A DNA stretch of 32,487 nucleotides. Origin: Vulcanimicrobiota bacterium (GTDB lineage: Bacteria > Vulcanimicrobiota > Vulcanimicrobiia > Vulcanimicrobiales > Vulcanimicrobiaceae). The stretch spans positions 1 through 32,487 of the forward strand of contig JAFANA010000084.1 in assembly GCA_019232905.1 (NCBI GenBank). The letters are read 5' to 3'. Under the pieces are notes generated by a model. The model saw nothing but the letters and a program-made list of their open reading frames with translations. It did no database searches and was not told the origin of the DNA. Positions 24,930 to 32,487 of this stretch are shown here, in pieces (positions within the stretch are counted from its first letter, which is position 1; the number at the start of each line of letters is the position of its first letter). Position numbers and translations under genes: made by a program.

Positions 24930-26498
24930 GTGAACAGAGTGTTTGCCGTTTTGATGCTTCTCGCGGTGACCATGTCACCCGCGTCCGCGCAACCCGGGTT
25001 TGCGCGTCCACCGCAAACCCAAATGGACCAAATCGCGTCGCGCCCCGAGCTCCACGATTCGATCGTTGCGGGCGAGGTGTATGACCTCGACGCCCGCCGC
25101 GTGCTGTGGTCGCGCAATCCCCATACGCTGATGGAAGCCGCGTCGACCACGAAGCTCCTCACCGAGGGAACTTCGCTTGCGCTGCTTGGTCCCGATTTTC
25201 GCTGGACGACTCCTGTGTATTGTACCGGCCCTCTTGATTCATCAGGAACCGTTCATGGCGATGTTGTGCTGGTCGCGAGCGGCGATCCGAATCTTTCGCA
25301 GCGTATCAAGCCCGACGGCACGCTCGCGTTCGAGAACGAAGACCACATTTACGGGGGCTCGCTCGAGACGCGCGTCGTTCCCGGCGATCCGCTCGCCGTT
25401 CTGCGCGATCTAGCACAGCAAGTCGCGCGCGCGGGCGTGAAGCACATCGACGGATATGTGATCGTCGACACGTCGTTGTTCCCCGATCAAGGTAGCGAAG
25501 TCGGATCGGGAACGGTCATTTCGCCGATCATTGTGAACGACAACGTCATCGACATCACGTGGAAAGCCGGCGCAAATCCGGGCGACCCGGTGCAGATGAC
25601 GATTTCACCGGAAACGCCGTACGTAACGTTCGTCAATAAGATGAAAACCGGCGCGCCGGACTCCGAGTATACGCTTACGCCGAGCGACGTTAACAACAAC
25701 GGAACGCGCACCGTGACGCTCACCGGCAGCATTCCGGCGGGTAAATCGATCGTTGACGATTATCCGGTACCCGAGCCGAAGTTGTTCGCGCAAGCGGCGT
25801 TCGCGCTCGCGCTCAAAGACGCCGGCGTGTCGATTGCATCGCTTCCCGCGCAACCGGCTCACGTGCCCGACGCAACAGCCTACACCGATGCGAATCGCAT
25901 AGCGCAACATGTGTCGCCGCCGCTCAGCGAAGACGTGTACGTGACGCTCAAGGTGAGTCACAATTTACATGCGGGTCTCATGCCCTACACGTGGGCGGTC
26001 TATAAAGCGCACGCAAAAACCGATCTGACCAAGAGCGGATTCGCGCAAGAACAGAAGCTTTTGTCGAGCGCCGGAATCGATACGTCAAATGCCGTCGAGC
26101 AAGACGGACTGGGCGGCTTCGCCTACTTCACGCCGCAGTTCATGGTGCAGTATCTCGCGTGGGTGTACAAACAGCCGTGGTATGCGTCGTTTCATCGTGC
26201 GTTGCCGATTCTCGGTGTTGACGGCACGCTGTTCAACATTCAAAACGGCTCGCCGGCAGACGGTAAAGTCTTCGCGAAAACCGGAACGTGGGGCAGCAAC
26301 GACTACTTAAACGATCGCGGGCTCGTGACCAAAGGCCTTGCCGGGTTCACGACGACGCGCAGCGGCCGTCACGTTGCCTTCGCCTTTTGGATCAATCGCA
26401 TGCCGGGCAAGCAAAGCCTCGACGTCAAGAAAGACGCGGCGCATCACGCGGGCGAATTGCTCGGCGCAATGGCCGCGGCGACGTACTTAGACTACTGA
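24930..26498 (+). CDS. dacB: D-Ala-D-Ala carboxypeptidase/endopeptidase (PBP4, class C, S13)
   Basis: Periplasmic low-molecular-weight PBP that trims or cleaves peptidoglycan cross-links. Seen: signal peptide MNRVFAVLMLLAVTMSPASA, cleavage probably after residue 20; SxxK motif STTK with Ser72 and Lys75; a large insertion between the first two motifs, as in the S13 family; SHN at 343-345 and KTG at 450-452. 522 residues. Starts with GTG; a second GTG three codons on is possible. Encoded 10 bases after hisA, so probably co-transcribed with citrate synthase and hisA. The end overlaps the convergent Ig-like gene by seven bases. Confidence 0.92.
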   Translation: MNRVFAVLMLLAVTMSPASAQPGFARPPQTQMDQIASRPELHDSIVAGEVYDLDARRVLWSRNPHTLMEAASTTKLLTEGTSLALLGPDFRWTTPVYCTGPLDSSGTVHGDVVLVASGDPNLSQRIKPDGTLAFENEDHIYGGSLETRVVPGDPLAVLRDLAQQVARAGVKHIDGYVIVDTSLFPDQGSEVGSGTVISPIIVNDNVIDITWKAGANPGDPVQMTISPETPYVTFVNKMKTGAPDSEYTLTPSDVNNNGTRTVTLTGSIPAGKSIVDDYPVPEPKLFAQAAFALALKDAGVSIASLPAQPAHVPDATAYTDANRIAQHVSPPLSEDVYVTLKVSHNLHAGLMPYTWAVYKAHAKTDLTKSGFAQEQKLLSSAGIDTSNAVEQDGLGGFAYFTPQFMVQYLAWVYKQPWYASFHRALPILGVDGTLFNIQNGSPADGKVFAKTGTWGSNDYLNDRGLVTKGLAGFTTTRSGRHVAFAFWINRMPGKQSLDVKKDAAHHAGELLGAMAAATYLDY

Positions 26499-27346
26499 GG
26501 CGCCGGCGTCGGGCGAACTTTCGGAACGATAATCGGGGCGTGCGGCCGCGAGGGCGCCTGCGTCGCCACCGGTGTAGGCGTGCGGTGAACCGGAGGCGGT
26601 AGCGGCGCGCGCGCCGGTTGCGGCGTCGATTGAACCGCGGGTGAACGCGGCGGCAGCAGCTGAACGAAAACCGGATACGGCGCGTACGTCACCGTGCCGT
26701 CGGGCGCAACGTACATCGCGGTAACGGGACAATTCATTGCTGCGCCGACCGTCGACGTCGGAATCGATGCAGAATAAAACTGCGAATACGGCGCTGCGTA
26801 CATGGGAAACTGAAATGCCGACGTGCAGACGAACGCAAATGCCTGTCCACCGGGCGGTGCGGTCATTTGCACGCTAATCGGCGCGCCGCCGACGAATTGA
26901 TTTCCGGCGACGTTCAAAAGAACCGGTGACGGAATCGCCTGTCCAAACGAATTGTTCATCGCGGCGCTTCCGCCGGTGTCGGGCTCGGGCGCGGTCGTCG
27001 TTTCGAATGACCACGACGTTTGAAATTTTTTGCCGTCGCTTCCGCTGCCGGTAATTGATACCGTGTGCGTACCTTTTTGCAATCCATTGCGCGGAATGTA
27101 CGTTACGAATTGGCCCGCGTAACTCGCATCGTTCGTGACGTCGACGTTGTCGAGCAGAACCTGCAATGTCGCGATTGAGGCACGCGCCGAGATTGGAAGA
27201 TGCGCAGAGATCGTCGGATATGCTGAGGCAACCTGCGCGTCCGGCGCGGGTTGCTTGTCTTTCACTGGGGCTGCGCTGGGCGCAACTGCCGGTACCGCCG
27301 CGACGGCAACCGTTTGCGCGCTAAAGGCCGGTTGCGGACTAATCAT
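26492..27346 (-). CDS. Ig-like domain protein with proline-rich tail, function unknown
   Basis: A 284-residue protein with no recognised family. Seen: Ala/Pro-rich N-terminus (residues 1-45), a likely beta-sandwich Ig-like domain at about 50-125 containing FVTYIPRNGLQKGTHTVSI and ending in the WSFET pattern typical of bacterial Ig-like domains, a second beta-rich region at about 145-225 with several aromatics and two Cys, and a Pro-rich C-terminal tail from about 235. A hydrophobic Ala/Val stretch at residues 8-25 might act as a signal or anchor, but a basic N-terminus is lacking. The ATG at 27346 lies about seven bases from the predicted transcription start, so the mRNA would be nearly leaderless. 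The frame is open further upstream, but that part lies beyond the promoter. Confidence 0.7.
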   Translation of the reverse strand: MISPQPAFSAQTVAVAAVPAVAPSAAPVKDKQPAPDAQVASAYPTISAHLPISARASIATLQVLLDNVDVTNDASYAGQFVTYIPRNGLQKGTHTVSITGSGSDGKKFQTSWSFETTTAPEPDTGGSAAMNNSFGQAIPSPVLLNVAGNQFVGGAPISVQMTAPPGGQAFAFVCTSAFQFPMYAAPYSQFYSASIPTSTVGAAMNCPVTAMYVAPDGTVTYAPYPVFVQLLPPRSPAVQSTPQPARAPLPPPVHRTPTPVATQAPSRPHAPIIVPKVRPTPAPQ

Positions 27347-27359
27347 CTCTTCCACTTCT

Positions 27360-27390
27360 AGTATACCGGGTGCCCGTGGGCTTGCGGCAA
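27360..27390 (-). promoter_or_regulatory. Minus-strand promoter of the Ig-like protein gene
   Basis: On the minus strand, TTGCCG (27390-27385) and TATACT (27365-27360) are separated by 19 bases. The -35 shares six bases with the divergent plus-strand promoter in the palindrome TTGCGGCAA. The spacer is longer than ideal, so the call is moderate. Confidence 0.5.
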
Positions 27391-27412
27391 GGCCCCCGGC
27401 GCGCCGTATAAT
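27382..27412 (+). promoter_or_regulatory. Promoter of the FAD monooxygenase gene
   Basis: TTGCGG at 27382-27387 and a perfect TATAAT at 27407-27412 are separated by 19 bases. Transcription would start near 27419, giving a leader of about 33 bases. The long spacer suggests help from an activator or a deformable site. The -35 overlaps that of the divergent gene. Confidence 0.6.
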
Positions 27413-27451
27413 CGCCAGCCGGAGCGCCGAAATGGCGGAAGGAGTGGTGTT

Positions 27452-28900
27452 TTGACCGAGCATGCTGTGGTAATCGCGGGCGCAGGTCCGACTGGTCTCA
27501 TGTTGGCGGGCGAACTGGCGTTGGCAGGCGTCGACGTTGCCGTGGTCGAGCGGCGCGCGAGCCAAGACCTCGTCGGGTCGCGTTCGGGTGGCCTGCATTC
27601 GCGCACGATCGAGGTTCTCGATCAGCGCGGGATCGCCGACCGGTTTCTCTCGGAAGGTCAGGCGGTACAGATTGCGGGCTTCGCGTGGATCCGTTTGGAT
27701 ATGAGCGATTTTCCGACGCGGCATAACTATGGGCTCGCGCTCTGGCAAAGACATATCGAACGCATCTTGGCGCACTGGGTCGATGAGTTGTCAGTGCCCG
27801 TCTATCGCGGACGGGAAGTAACGGGTTTCGCGCAAGACGACAGCGGCGTCGACGTCGACGTATCCGACGGCCAGACGGTGCGCGCGGCGTATCTCGTAGG
27901 CTGCGACGGCGGACGAAGCCTAGTGCGTAAAACCGCCGGCATTGATTTCTCCGGTTTCGATGCGACGACCAGTCACCTGATTGCCGAAGTCGAGCTAACC
28001 GGCGAGCCTGAGTGGGGCGCACACCACGACGCGCGCGGCATCCATGGGTTCAGCAAGCTCGACGACGGTCACGTACGCGTCATGGTGACGGAACAGCAAC
28101 TCGCAAACGGCGATGAACCGACGCTGCGCGATTTGAGCGACGCGCTCGTTGCGGTCTACGGAACGGACTACGGCGTCCACCGTCCGATTTCGATCTCGCG
28201 CTTCACCGACGCGGCCCGGCAGGCAGCTGCGTACCGCGACCGCCGCGTTCTGTTGGCCGGTGATGCAGCGCACGTGCACAATCCCGTCGGAGGCCAAGGT
28301 CTTAACACCGGCGTTCAAGACGCGGTGAATCTGGGATGGAAGCTGGCTCGAGTCGTCAAGCAGACGTCGCCGGAACGTCTGCTGGATACCTATCACGCCG
28401 AGCGCCATCCGGTGGCCGCTCGCGTACTGCAAAACACGTTGGCGCAACTCGCGCTGCTTCGCCACGCCGACGACCACGTCAACGCATTGCGCGACACAAT
28501 GTCCGAACTGTTAAGCATGGATGAGCCGCGCAAGCGGTTCGTTGCGATGATGTCCGGCTTGGACATTCGTTACGACTTCGGCGAGGGACACTCGCTGCTC
28601 GGACGTCGCATGCCCGATCTTGATGTTGTAACCGCCGACGGACCGCGGCGCGTCTTCGCCTTGCTGCACGATGCGCGGCCGCTGCTCCTCAACTTCGGTG
28701 CGCCGCGCAGCCTCGACGTCGCACGGCGGGTAGATTGCGTTCGGTTAGTCGACGCGAACTATGACGGTACGTGGGAGCTTCCAGCGATCGGCGAAGTGAC
28801 GGCTCCTGCCGCCGTGCTGATTCGGCCTGACGGATACGTCGCGTGGGTCGGCGACGGTACGCAGTTTGGTCTCGTCGACGCGCTAACGAGGTGGTTCTAG
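27452..28900 (+). CDS. FAD-dependent aromatic monooxygenase (PheA/TfdB, RdmE-like)
   Basis: Class A flavoprotein hydroxylase: NAD(P)H and O2 hydroxylate an aromatic or polyketide substrate. Seen: FAD-binding GAGPTGLMLAGELA at residues 10-23, the second nucleotide motif VGCDGGRSLVRK, the ribityl-binding GDAAHVHNPVGGQGLNTGVQDA with Asp271, and a C-terminal thioredoxin-like domain (from about residue 380) of the kind found in phenol hydroxylase and polyketide hydroxylases. 482 residues. TTG start with AAGGAG seven bases upstream. It has its own promoter and no clear pathway partners; the substrate is unknown. Its TAG stop and that of the convergent alr share the palindrome CTAG. Confidence 0.9.
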   Translation: MTEHAVVIAGAGPTGLMLAGELALAGVDVAVVERRASQDLVGSRSGGLHSRTIEVLDQRGIADRFLSEGQAVQIAGFAWIRLDMSDFPTRHNYGLALWQRHIERILAHWVDELSVPVYRGREVTGFAQDDSGVDVDVSDGQTVRAAYLVGCDGGRSLVRKTAGIDFSGFDATTSHLIAEVELTGEPEWGAHHDARGIHGFSKLDDGHVRVMVTEQQLANGDEPTLRDLSDALVAVYGTDYGVHRPISISRFTDAARQAAAYRDRRVLLAGDAAHVHNPVGGQGLNTGVQDAVNLGWKLARVVKQTSPERLLDTYHAERHPVAARVLQNTLAQLALLRHADDHVNALRDTMSELLSMDEPRKRFVAMMSGLDIRYDFGEGHSLLGRRMPDLDVVTADGPRRVFALLHDARPLLLNFGAPRSLDVARRVDCVRLVDANYDGTWELPAIGEVTAPAAVLIRPDGYVAWVGDGTQFGLVDALTRWF

Positions 28901-30030
28901 CCGTCGGTGTACACACGCGGGAGCGACTCGGGAATGCGCGACACAATTTCGTAATTGATCGAGTTGCTCCATGTGCCCCAATCCTCGGCCGTGATTTCTT
29001 CCTCGCCGTCGCGACCGATGAGTGTAACGCGCGATGCGCTCTTTGCTTGCGGCGCATGGGTGAGATCGACGATGCACATATTCATCGCGACGCGACCAAT
29101 GATCGGGCAGCGCGCGCCGTCGATGAGCACGCTGCCGTTGTTGCTGAGCGCGCGCGGAATGCCGTCGGCGTACCCGAGCGGAAGCACACCAACGCGCATT
29201 GCGCGGGGCGCATGAAACGTGGTGCCGTAGCCGACCGGTTCACCCGCAGCGATTTGCCGCGTCGTGACCAGCTCCGTGATGTATGACAATGCCGGTTGTA
29301 GCGGAAGCTTGCCGCCGTTCATGGCTTCGCGAGTTTGCGGTGACGGCCACAGCCCGTAGAGCGCAATGCCGATGCGGCACATGTCGAGACGTGTCTGCGG
29401 CCAGAGCATCGCGGCCGCCGATGCAGCGATGTGACGCATCGGAATTGCGCCCTGCGAGGCGAGAACCGGTTCGGCGTGTGAGTAGGCTTTCTTGAAGCGA
29501 TCGAGTTGATGCATCGTGTAGGGCGAGTCGATTTCTTCCGCCGCCGCAAGGTGCGAAAAAATGCCGGCGATTTCGATATCCGGCACGTGACAATAGTCCT
29601 CGATCGCATCCGCGAGTTCGTCGGTTTCGAGTCCCAAGCGGTTGAGGCCGGTATTGACCTTGACGTGCACTTTGATACGACGGCGTGCTTTTTTCGCTGC
29701 GCTCGCGAGCGCATGCACGTATTCATGCATGTCCCAGAGTGCCATCTCGGCGTCAAGCTCGAGCGTATCGTCGAAGTGTTCGGGCGGAACGGGTCCCATG
29801 ATCAAAATCGGGATCGTGATGCCACCTTCGCGCAGCGCCGCGGCTTCTTCGACCGAATACACACAGAGTTTTTTGGCGAACGGTTCGACGGCGAGAGCGG
29901 TTTCGATGATGCCGTGACCGTAGGCGTTGCCTTTGACGACAAATGCCGCGGCACTCGGGGCGACAAGATCGCGCAGCGCCTGCGCGTTCTGTCGTAACGC
30001 AGAAAGTGAAACGTGGATCGCGCCGATCAC
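28897..30030 (-). CDS. alr: Alanine racemase
   Basis: PLP enzyme interconverting L- and D-alanine, supplying D-Ala to Ddl. Seen: VVKGNAYGHG with the PLP-binding Lys33, HVKVNTGLNRLG at about 122-133, FSHLAAAEE, RLDMCRIGIALYG at 214-226, VGYGTTF with Tyr268 as the likely second catalytic base, and LPLGYADGIPRAL near the C-terminal domain. 377 residues, normal. The frame is open upstream to 30306, but the GTG at 30028-30030 overlaps the stop of the preceding membrane-protein gene (GTGA) and begins the conserved IHVSLSALRQNAQAL stretch. Probably co-transcribed with that gene. Confidence 0.95.
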   Translation of the reverse strand: MIGAIHVSLSALRQNAQALRDLVAPSAAAFVVKGNAYGHGIIETALAVEPFAKKLCVYSVEEAAALREGGITIPILIMGPVPPEHFDDTLELDAEMALWDMHEYVHALASAAKKARRRIKVHVKVNTGLNRLGLETDELADAIEDYCHVPDIEIAGIFSHLAAAEEIDSPYTMHQLDRFKKAYSHAEPVLASQGAIPMRHIAASAAAMLWPQTRLDMCRIGIALYGLWPSPQTREAMNGGKLPLQPALSYITELVTTRQIAAGEPVGYGTTFHAPRAMRVGVLPLGYADGIPRALSNNGSVLIDGARCPIIGRVAMNMCIVDLTHAPQAKSASRVTLIGRDGEEEITAEDWGTWSNSINYEIVSRIPESLPRVYTDG

Positions 30031-30497
30031 GCGTGCTCGTCCATGCGTGAAACAACAAACGCGAGCGGCAGACCGAAGAAAACGCAGTGCGCAATCAACA
30101 CATTGAGGAGCTGCAACGGCGTGGTCGGCGGGATGAACTTCCGTGCGCCGAGCAGCAAGATGTCCATGAAGATGTAGACGATAAGCCCGTAGACGATTCC
30201 CGAGATGTACCAGCGGCGATTCATGAAGGGACGCTCCTGCGCCAAATACGCATAGCCGCCGGCCCACGCGATGCTGATGATAAAGTGGATCAGCAGTCCG
30301 AGCCACGCGTAGGCGGGATTTCTCAAGGCTTCATCGCCGATTGCCGCGGAGGCAATCCATTGCCATGCTCCGAGGATACTCCCGTGCGCCGGGACGATCT
30401 GGGTCAGGATGAGATACGCCTGGATGAGCACGCCTGCCACAATCCCTGCAGCGAACGCCTGCCGGACGATGGCGTTCCAATTCCGTTTTTCCGTCAT
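30027..30497 (-). CDS. Small four-helix membrane protein coupled to alr
   Basis: A 156-residue hydrophobic protein with four predicted membrane helices (about residues 11-33, 60-80, 93-115 and 121-145) and short loops. It loosely recalls uncharacterised YagU/DUF1440-type membrane proteins, but I do not claim that assignment. The ATG at 30495-30497 is taken as start; a TTG at 30551 would add a basic, low-complexity 18 residues. No strong ribosome site is visible for either. The stop overlaps the alr GTG by four bases, so the two are translationally coupled; whether it serves D-Ala metabolism is unknown. Confidence 0.75.
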   Translation of the reverse strand: MTEKRNWNAIVRQAFAAGIVAGVLIQAYLILTQIVPAHGSILGAWQWIASAAIGDEALRNPAYAWLGLLIHFIISIAWAGGYAYLAQERPFMNRRWYISGIVYGLIVYIFMDILLLGARKFIPPTTPLQLLNVLIAHCVFFGLPLAFVVSRMDEHA

Positions 30498-30592
30498 GGG
30501 CCGGTGCTTTCGACGACGCAAACGACTTGCTCTGCCGAATAAATTTGGCAAACTTCCTCGAAACGCGGCGAGAATAACCTAGAATGTAAATC

Positions 30593-31111
30593 ATGAAGCG
30601 CGTCGCGTGTGCGGTGCTGCTTGCGGCATGTACCGCTACCCCGGCCCTCGCGATTCCGGGTCAGACGGAGACGCAAATCTTCACGTGGGGAAAAGACAAT
30701 CGCGAGTTCACGCAGTTCGAACGCGCACACGACAGTTCGCCGAAGGGGCCCGGGTACGAATACCTCGGAAAACTCAAGGTCGACGGATACGACACGGAAT
30801 TCCACGCCAAACTAAATCTTGACGGTACGATAAAATACGAAGTCCTCGTATTTCTAAATCTTGCCACGCCACCGGCGCAAAACGTTAATTTGTTCCGCGA
30901 CGCGATCGCGAATGTGTATGGCGGTACGTATGAACGTGACTTCATTTCCGCTTTACATTTGCCGAATACTGGAGACGTCGCGATGTGGCGCGGCGCACTG
31001 CTGGGCTACAGCGGCTTCGGCAACGCGCTCCTCATTTTTTCGCCGCAAGATTTTGACGCGATCCTAAAACAGTCGCATTGCGATGTGAGCGGTTGCTCGC
31101 CTACACCTTAG
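30593..31111 (+). CDS. Small secreted protein of unknown function
   Basis: A 172-residue protein with a clear signal peptide, MKRVACAVLLAACTATPALA, probably cleaved after residue 20. The mature part is a mixed alpha/beta domain of about 150 residues with no recognised family; it contains TQIFTWGKDNREFTQF, DTEFHAKLNLDGTIKYEVL and a C-terminal CDVSGC pair that could form a disulfide. It is transcribed divergently from the alr membrane-protein operon and followed by a hairpin at 31181-31199. Function unknown. Confidence 0.8.
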   Translation: MKRVACAVLLAACTATPALAIPGQTETQIFTWGKDNREFTQFERAHDSSPKGPGYEYLGKLKVDGYDTEFHAKLNLDGTIKYEVLVFLNLATPPAQNVNLFRDAIANVYGGTYERDFISALHLPNTGDVAMWRGALLGYSGFGNALLIFSPQDFDAILKQSHCDVSGCSPTP

Positions 31112-31180
31112 AACAGACAGGCACTCGTAATACCAGTCGAGCCATTGTTTGGCAGCGCAGCGGTTCGGGTATGCGAGATG

Positions 31181-31206
31181 TTGTAGCGCTCAGCTACAAA
31201 GCTTTT
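31181..31206 (+). terminator. Possible terminator hairpin
   Basis: TTGTAGC (31181-31187) and GCTACAA (31193-31199) form a perfect 7-base stem with a 5-base loop, followed by AGCTTTTA. The T-run is short. It lies 70 bases after the secreted-protein gene and before the small membrane-protein gene. Confidence 0.4.
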
Positions 31207-31253
31207 ACAGTGTTCTAAGCAATTTGTCAGTTGCTCGGAGTACATTTCTTGCC

Positions 31254-31547
31254 ATGATGGGAAGTCGCCCGGTTCGCGAACCGGCCGAGCTCGTTATCTG
31301 GAGTGCCAGCGCGCTCTTGGGGCTCGTGGTCGGAATCGGAACTGCTTTTATACTTTGGTCGCAACTCCACCGCGGAGCAGACCAAGTAGTTCTTGATGGA
31401 GCCATTATTGCAATTGCGACGGGTTTGTCGCTGGTTGCTGTGGCTGTAGACAACGTGATCGCGCGCCTATTCATTTGGGCGGCCTGCGCGGCCATGGTGA
31501 TTGCCTTCTTTGCCGGTGCTACGATGTTCGCCAGCCTCGTCGGCTAG
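31254..31547 (+). CDS. Small three-helix membrane protein
   Basis: A 97-residue protein from ATG 31254 (or 31257) with three predicted membrane helices at about residues 14-34, 46-63 and 69-95. No family is recognised. The open frame reaches back to 31149, but that part crosses a hairpin. GGAG lies 13 bases upstream, rather far. It is placed between two hairpins and probably forms a single-gene unit. Confidence 0.6.
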   Translation: MMGSRPVREPAELVIWSASALLGLVVGIGTAFILWSQLHRGADQVVLDGAIIAIATGLSLVAVAVDNVIARLFIWAACAAMVIAFFAGATMFASLVG

Positions 31548-31597
31548 GAGCCCGCGCCGGATTCACTTCCGGCGCACGATCGAGTTCAACCAAATGC

Positions 31598-31635
31598 AGG
31601 GCCCCGGCAAAGTCCGGGGCCCTGCCGCTATTTTA
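31598..31635 (+). terminator. Rho-independent terminator-like hairpin
   Basis: AGGGCCCCGG (31598-31607) pairs perfectly with CCGGGGCCCT (31614-31623) around the loop CAAAGT; an ATTTTA run follows eight bases later. It would end transcription of the small membrane-protein gene and insulate groESL. Confidence 0.7.
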
Positions 31636-31650
31636 AGGCGGGCTTGGTTC

Positions 31651-31679
31651 TTGCACTCGTCGGCCGAGTTTGCTAAGAT
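31651..31679 (+). promoter_or_regulatory. groESL promoter
   Basis: TTGCAC at 31651-31656 and TAAGAT at 31674-31679 with a 17-base spacer. The predicted start near 31686 places the CIRCE operator across the first transcribed bases. Confidence 0.75.
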
Positions 31680-31687
31680 GCCATGGC

Positions 31688-31712
31688 TGGCACTCTCCTG
31701 CTGTGAGTGCCA
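31688..31712. promoter_or_regulatory. CIRCE element (HrcA operator)
   Basis: TGGCACTC (31688-31695), nine bases, GAGTGCCA (31705-31712): a perfect inverted repeat matching the CIRCE consensus TTAGCACTC-N9-GAGTGCTAA in its core. It overlaps the start of the groESL transcript, so heat-shock control by HrcA is expected; hrcA is not in the window. Confidence 0.92.
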
Positions 31713-31756
31713 ATGCTTTAAGAATTCCAGTTTTATATAGCGTTTTGGAGGTTTAC

Positions 31757-32062
31757 GTGAATCTCAAGCCTTTGGCTGATCGCGTGGTCATTGAGCACGT
31801 CGAGCAGAGCGAGAAGACCAACACCGGTATCTTCTTGCCCGACACTGCAAAGGAAAAGCCGCAGGAAGGCGTTGTTCGTGCGGTCGGCACCGGCCGCGTG
31901 ACGGACGAGGGCAAGACCCTCCCGATGACCGTCAAGGTCGGCGACCGAGTGATCTATTCGAAATACTCGGGCTCCGAAGTCAAAATCGACGGTAAAGAGT
32001 TCCTCATCGTTTCCGAAAAAGACGTTCTCGCGGTCGTCGACCAAGTTCCGGCCGGCGTTTAA
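31757..32062 (+). CDS. groES: Co-chaperonin GroES
   Basis: Heptameric lid of the GroEL chamber. Seen: [15 protein letters not shown] at the start, the mobile loop [18 protein letters not shown], and [24 protein letters not shown] before the C-terminus. 101 residues, normal. GTG start with GGAGG five bases upstream; the longer open frame runs through the CIRCE element and is not used. groEL follows after 19 bases. Confidence 0.97.
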   Translation: MNLKPLADRVVIEHVEQSEKTNTGIFLPDTAKEKPQEGVVRAVGTGRVTDEGKTLPMTVKVGDRVIYSKYSGSEVKIDGKEFLIVSEKDVLAVVDQVPAGV

Positions 32063-32072
32063 GGAGCACTAG

Positions 32073-32487
<415 letters not shown>

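Noticed and set aside
31651..31678. Second CIRCE copy
   Set aside because: TTGCACTC and GAGTTTGCTAA are only seven bases apart and imperfect; the hexamers fit the promoter better.

Overview
This is a chromosomal segment of a high-GC, apparently diderm bacterium. Its core is a nearly complete division and cell-wall (dcw) cluster. Peptidoglycan is of the meso-diaminopimelate type, judged from the DNPR motif of MurE. Frequent GTG/TTG starts, 1-10 nt gene overlaps, a CofE-like protein inside the mur operon and an HrcA/CIRCE-controlled groESL fit an uncultured phylum such as Candidatus Eremiobacterota (WPS-2). That placement comes from general familiarity with such genomes, not from a search, and is only moderately secure.

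Region 1 (1-4923) is an accessory flank with looser packing and visibly lower GC. It holds a sulfatase running off the left edge, an MgtC/SapB-type membrane protein, a DUF1254/DUF1214 protein and long stretches with no convincing gene. At 4924-5116, immediately upstream of a good sigma70-type promoter, lies a degenerate repeat of about 20 bp period that I interpret as an MraZ operator array.

Region 2 (5107-20307) is the dcw operon: mraZ, rsmH, an ftsL-like gene, ftsI, murE, murF, a CofE-like (F420-0 gamma-glutamyl ligase family) gene, mraY, murD, ftsW, murG, murC, murB, ddl. Almost all junctions overlap or nearly touch. The exception is murD/ftsW, where a 167-bp inverted-repeat element supplies the murD stop codon and the ftsW start codon. 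The usual ftsQ-ftsA-ftsZ tail does not follow ddl.

Region 3 (20308-28900) holds a Tat-exported metal-dependent amidohydrolase, a second palindromic intergenic element, a GNAT acetyltransferase, and a DUF5069 gene broken by one in-frame amber codon. These are followed by an unusual coupled set of citrate synthase, hisA and PBP4-type carboxypeptidase. A convergent Ig-like/proline-rich protein and an FAD aromatic monooxygenase are then fired from back-to-back promoters whose -35 boxes overlap.

Region 4 (28897-32487) holds alanine racemase translationally coupled to a small membrane protein (minus strand), a small secreted protein, a small membrane protein, and the groES-groEL operon with promoter and CIRCE operator; groEL runs off the right edge. 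Taken together, Alr makes D-Ala, Ddl joins it, MurF adds it to the precursor, MraY/MurG build lipid II, FtsW/FtsI polymerise and cross-link, and the PBP4 homologue trims: much of the D-Ala cycle is encoded within 25 kb.
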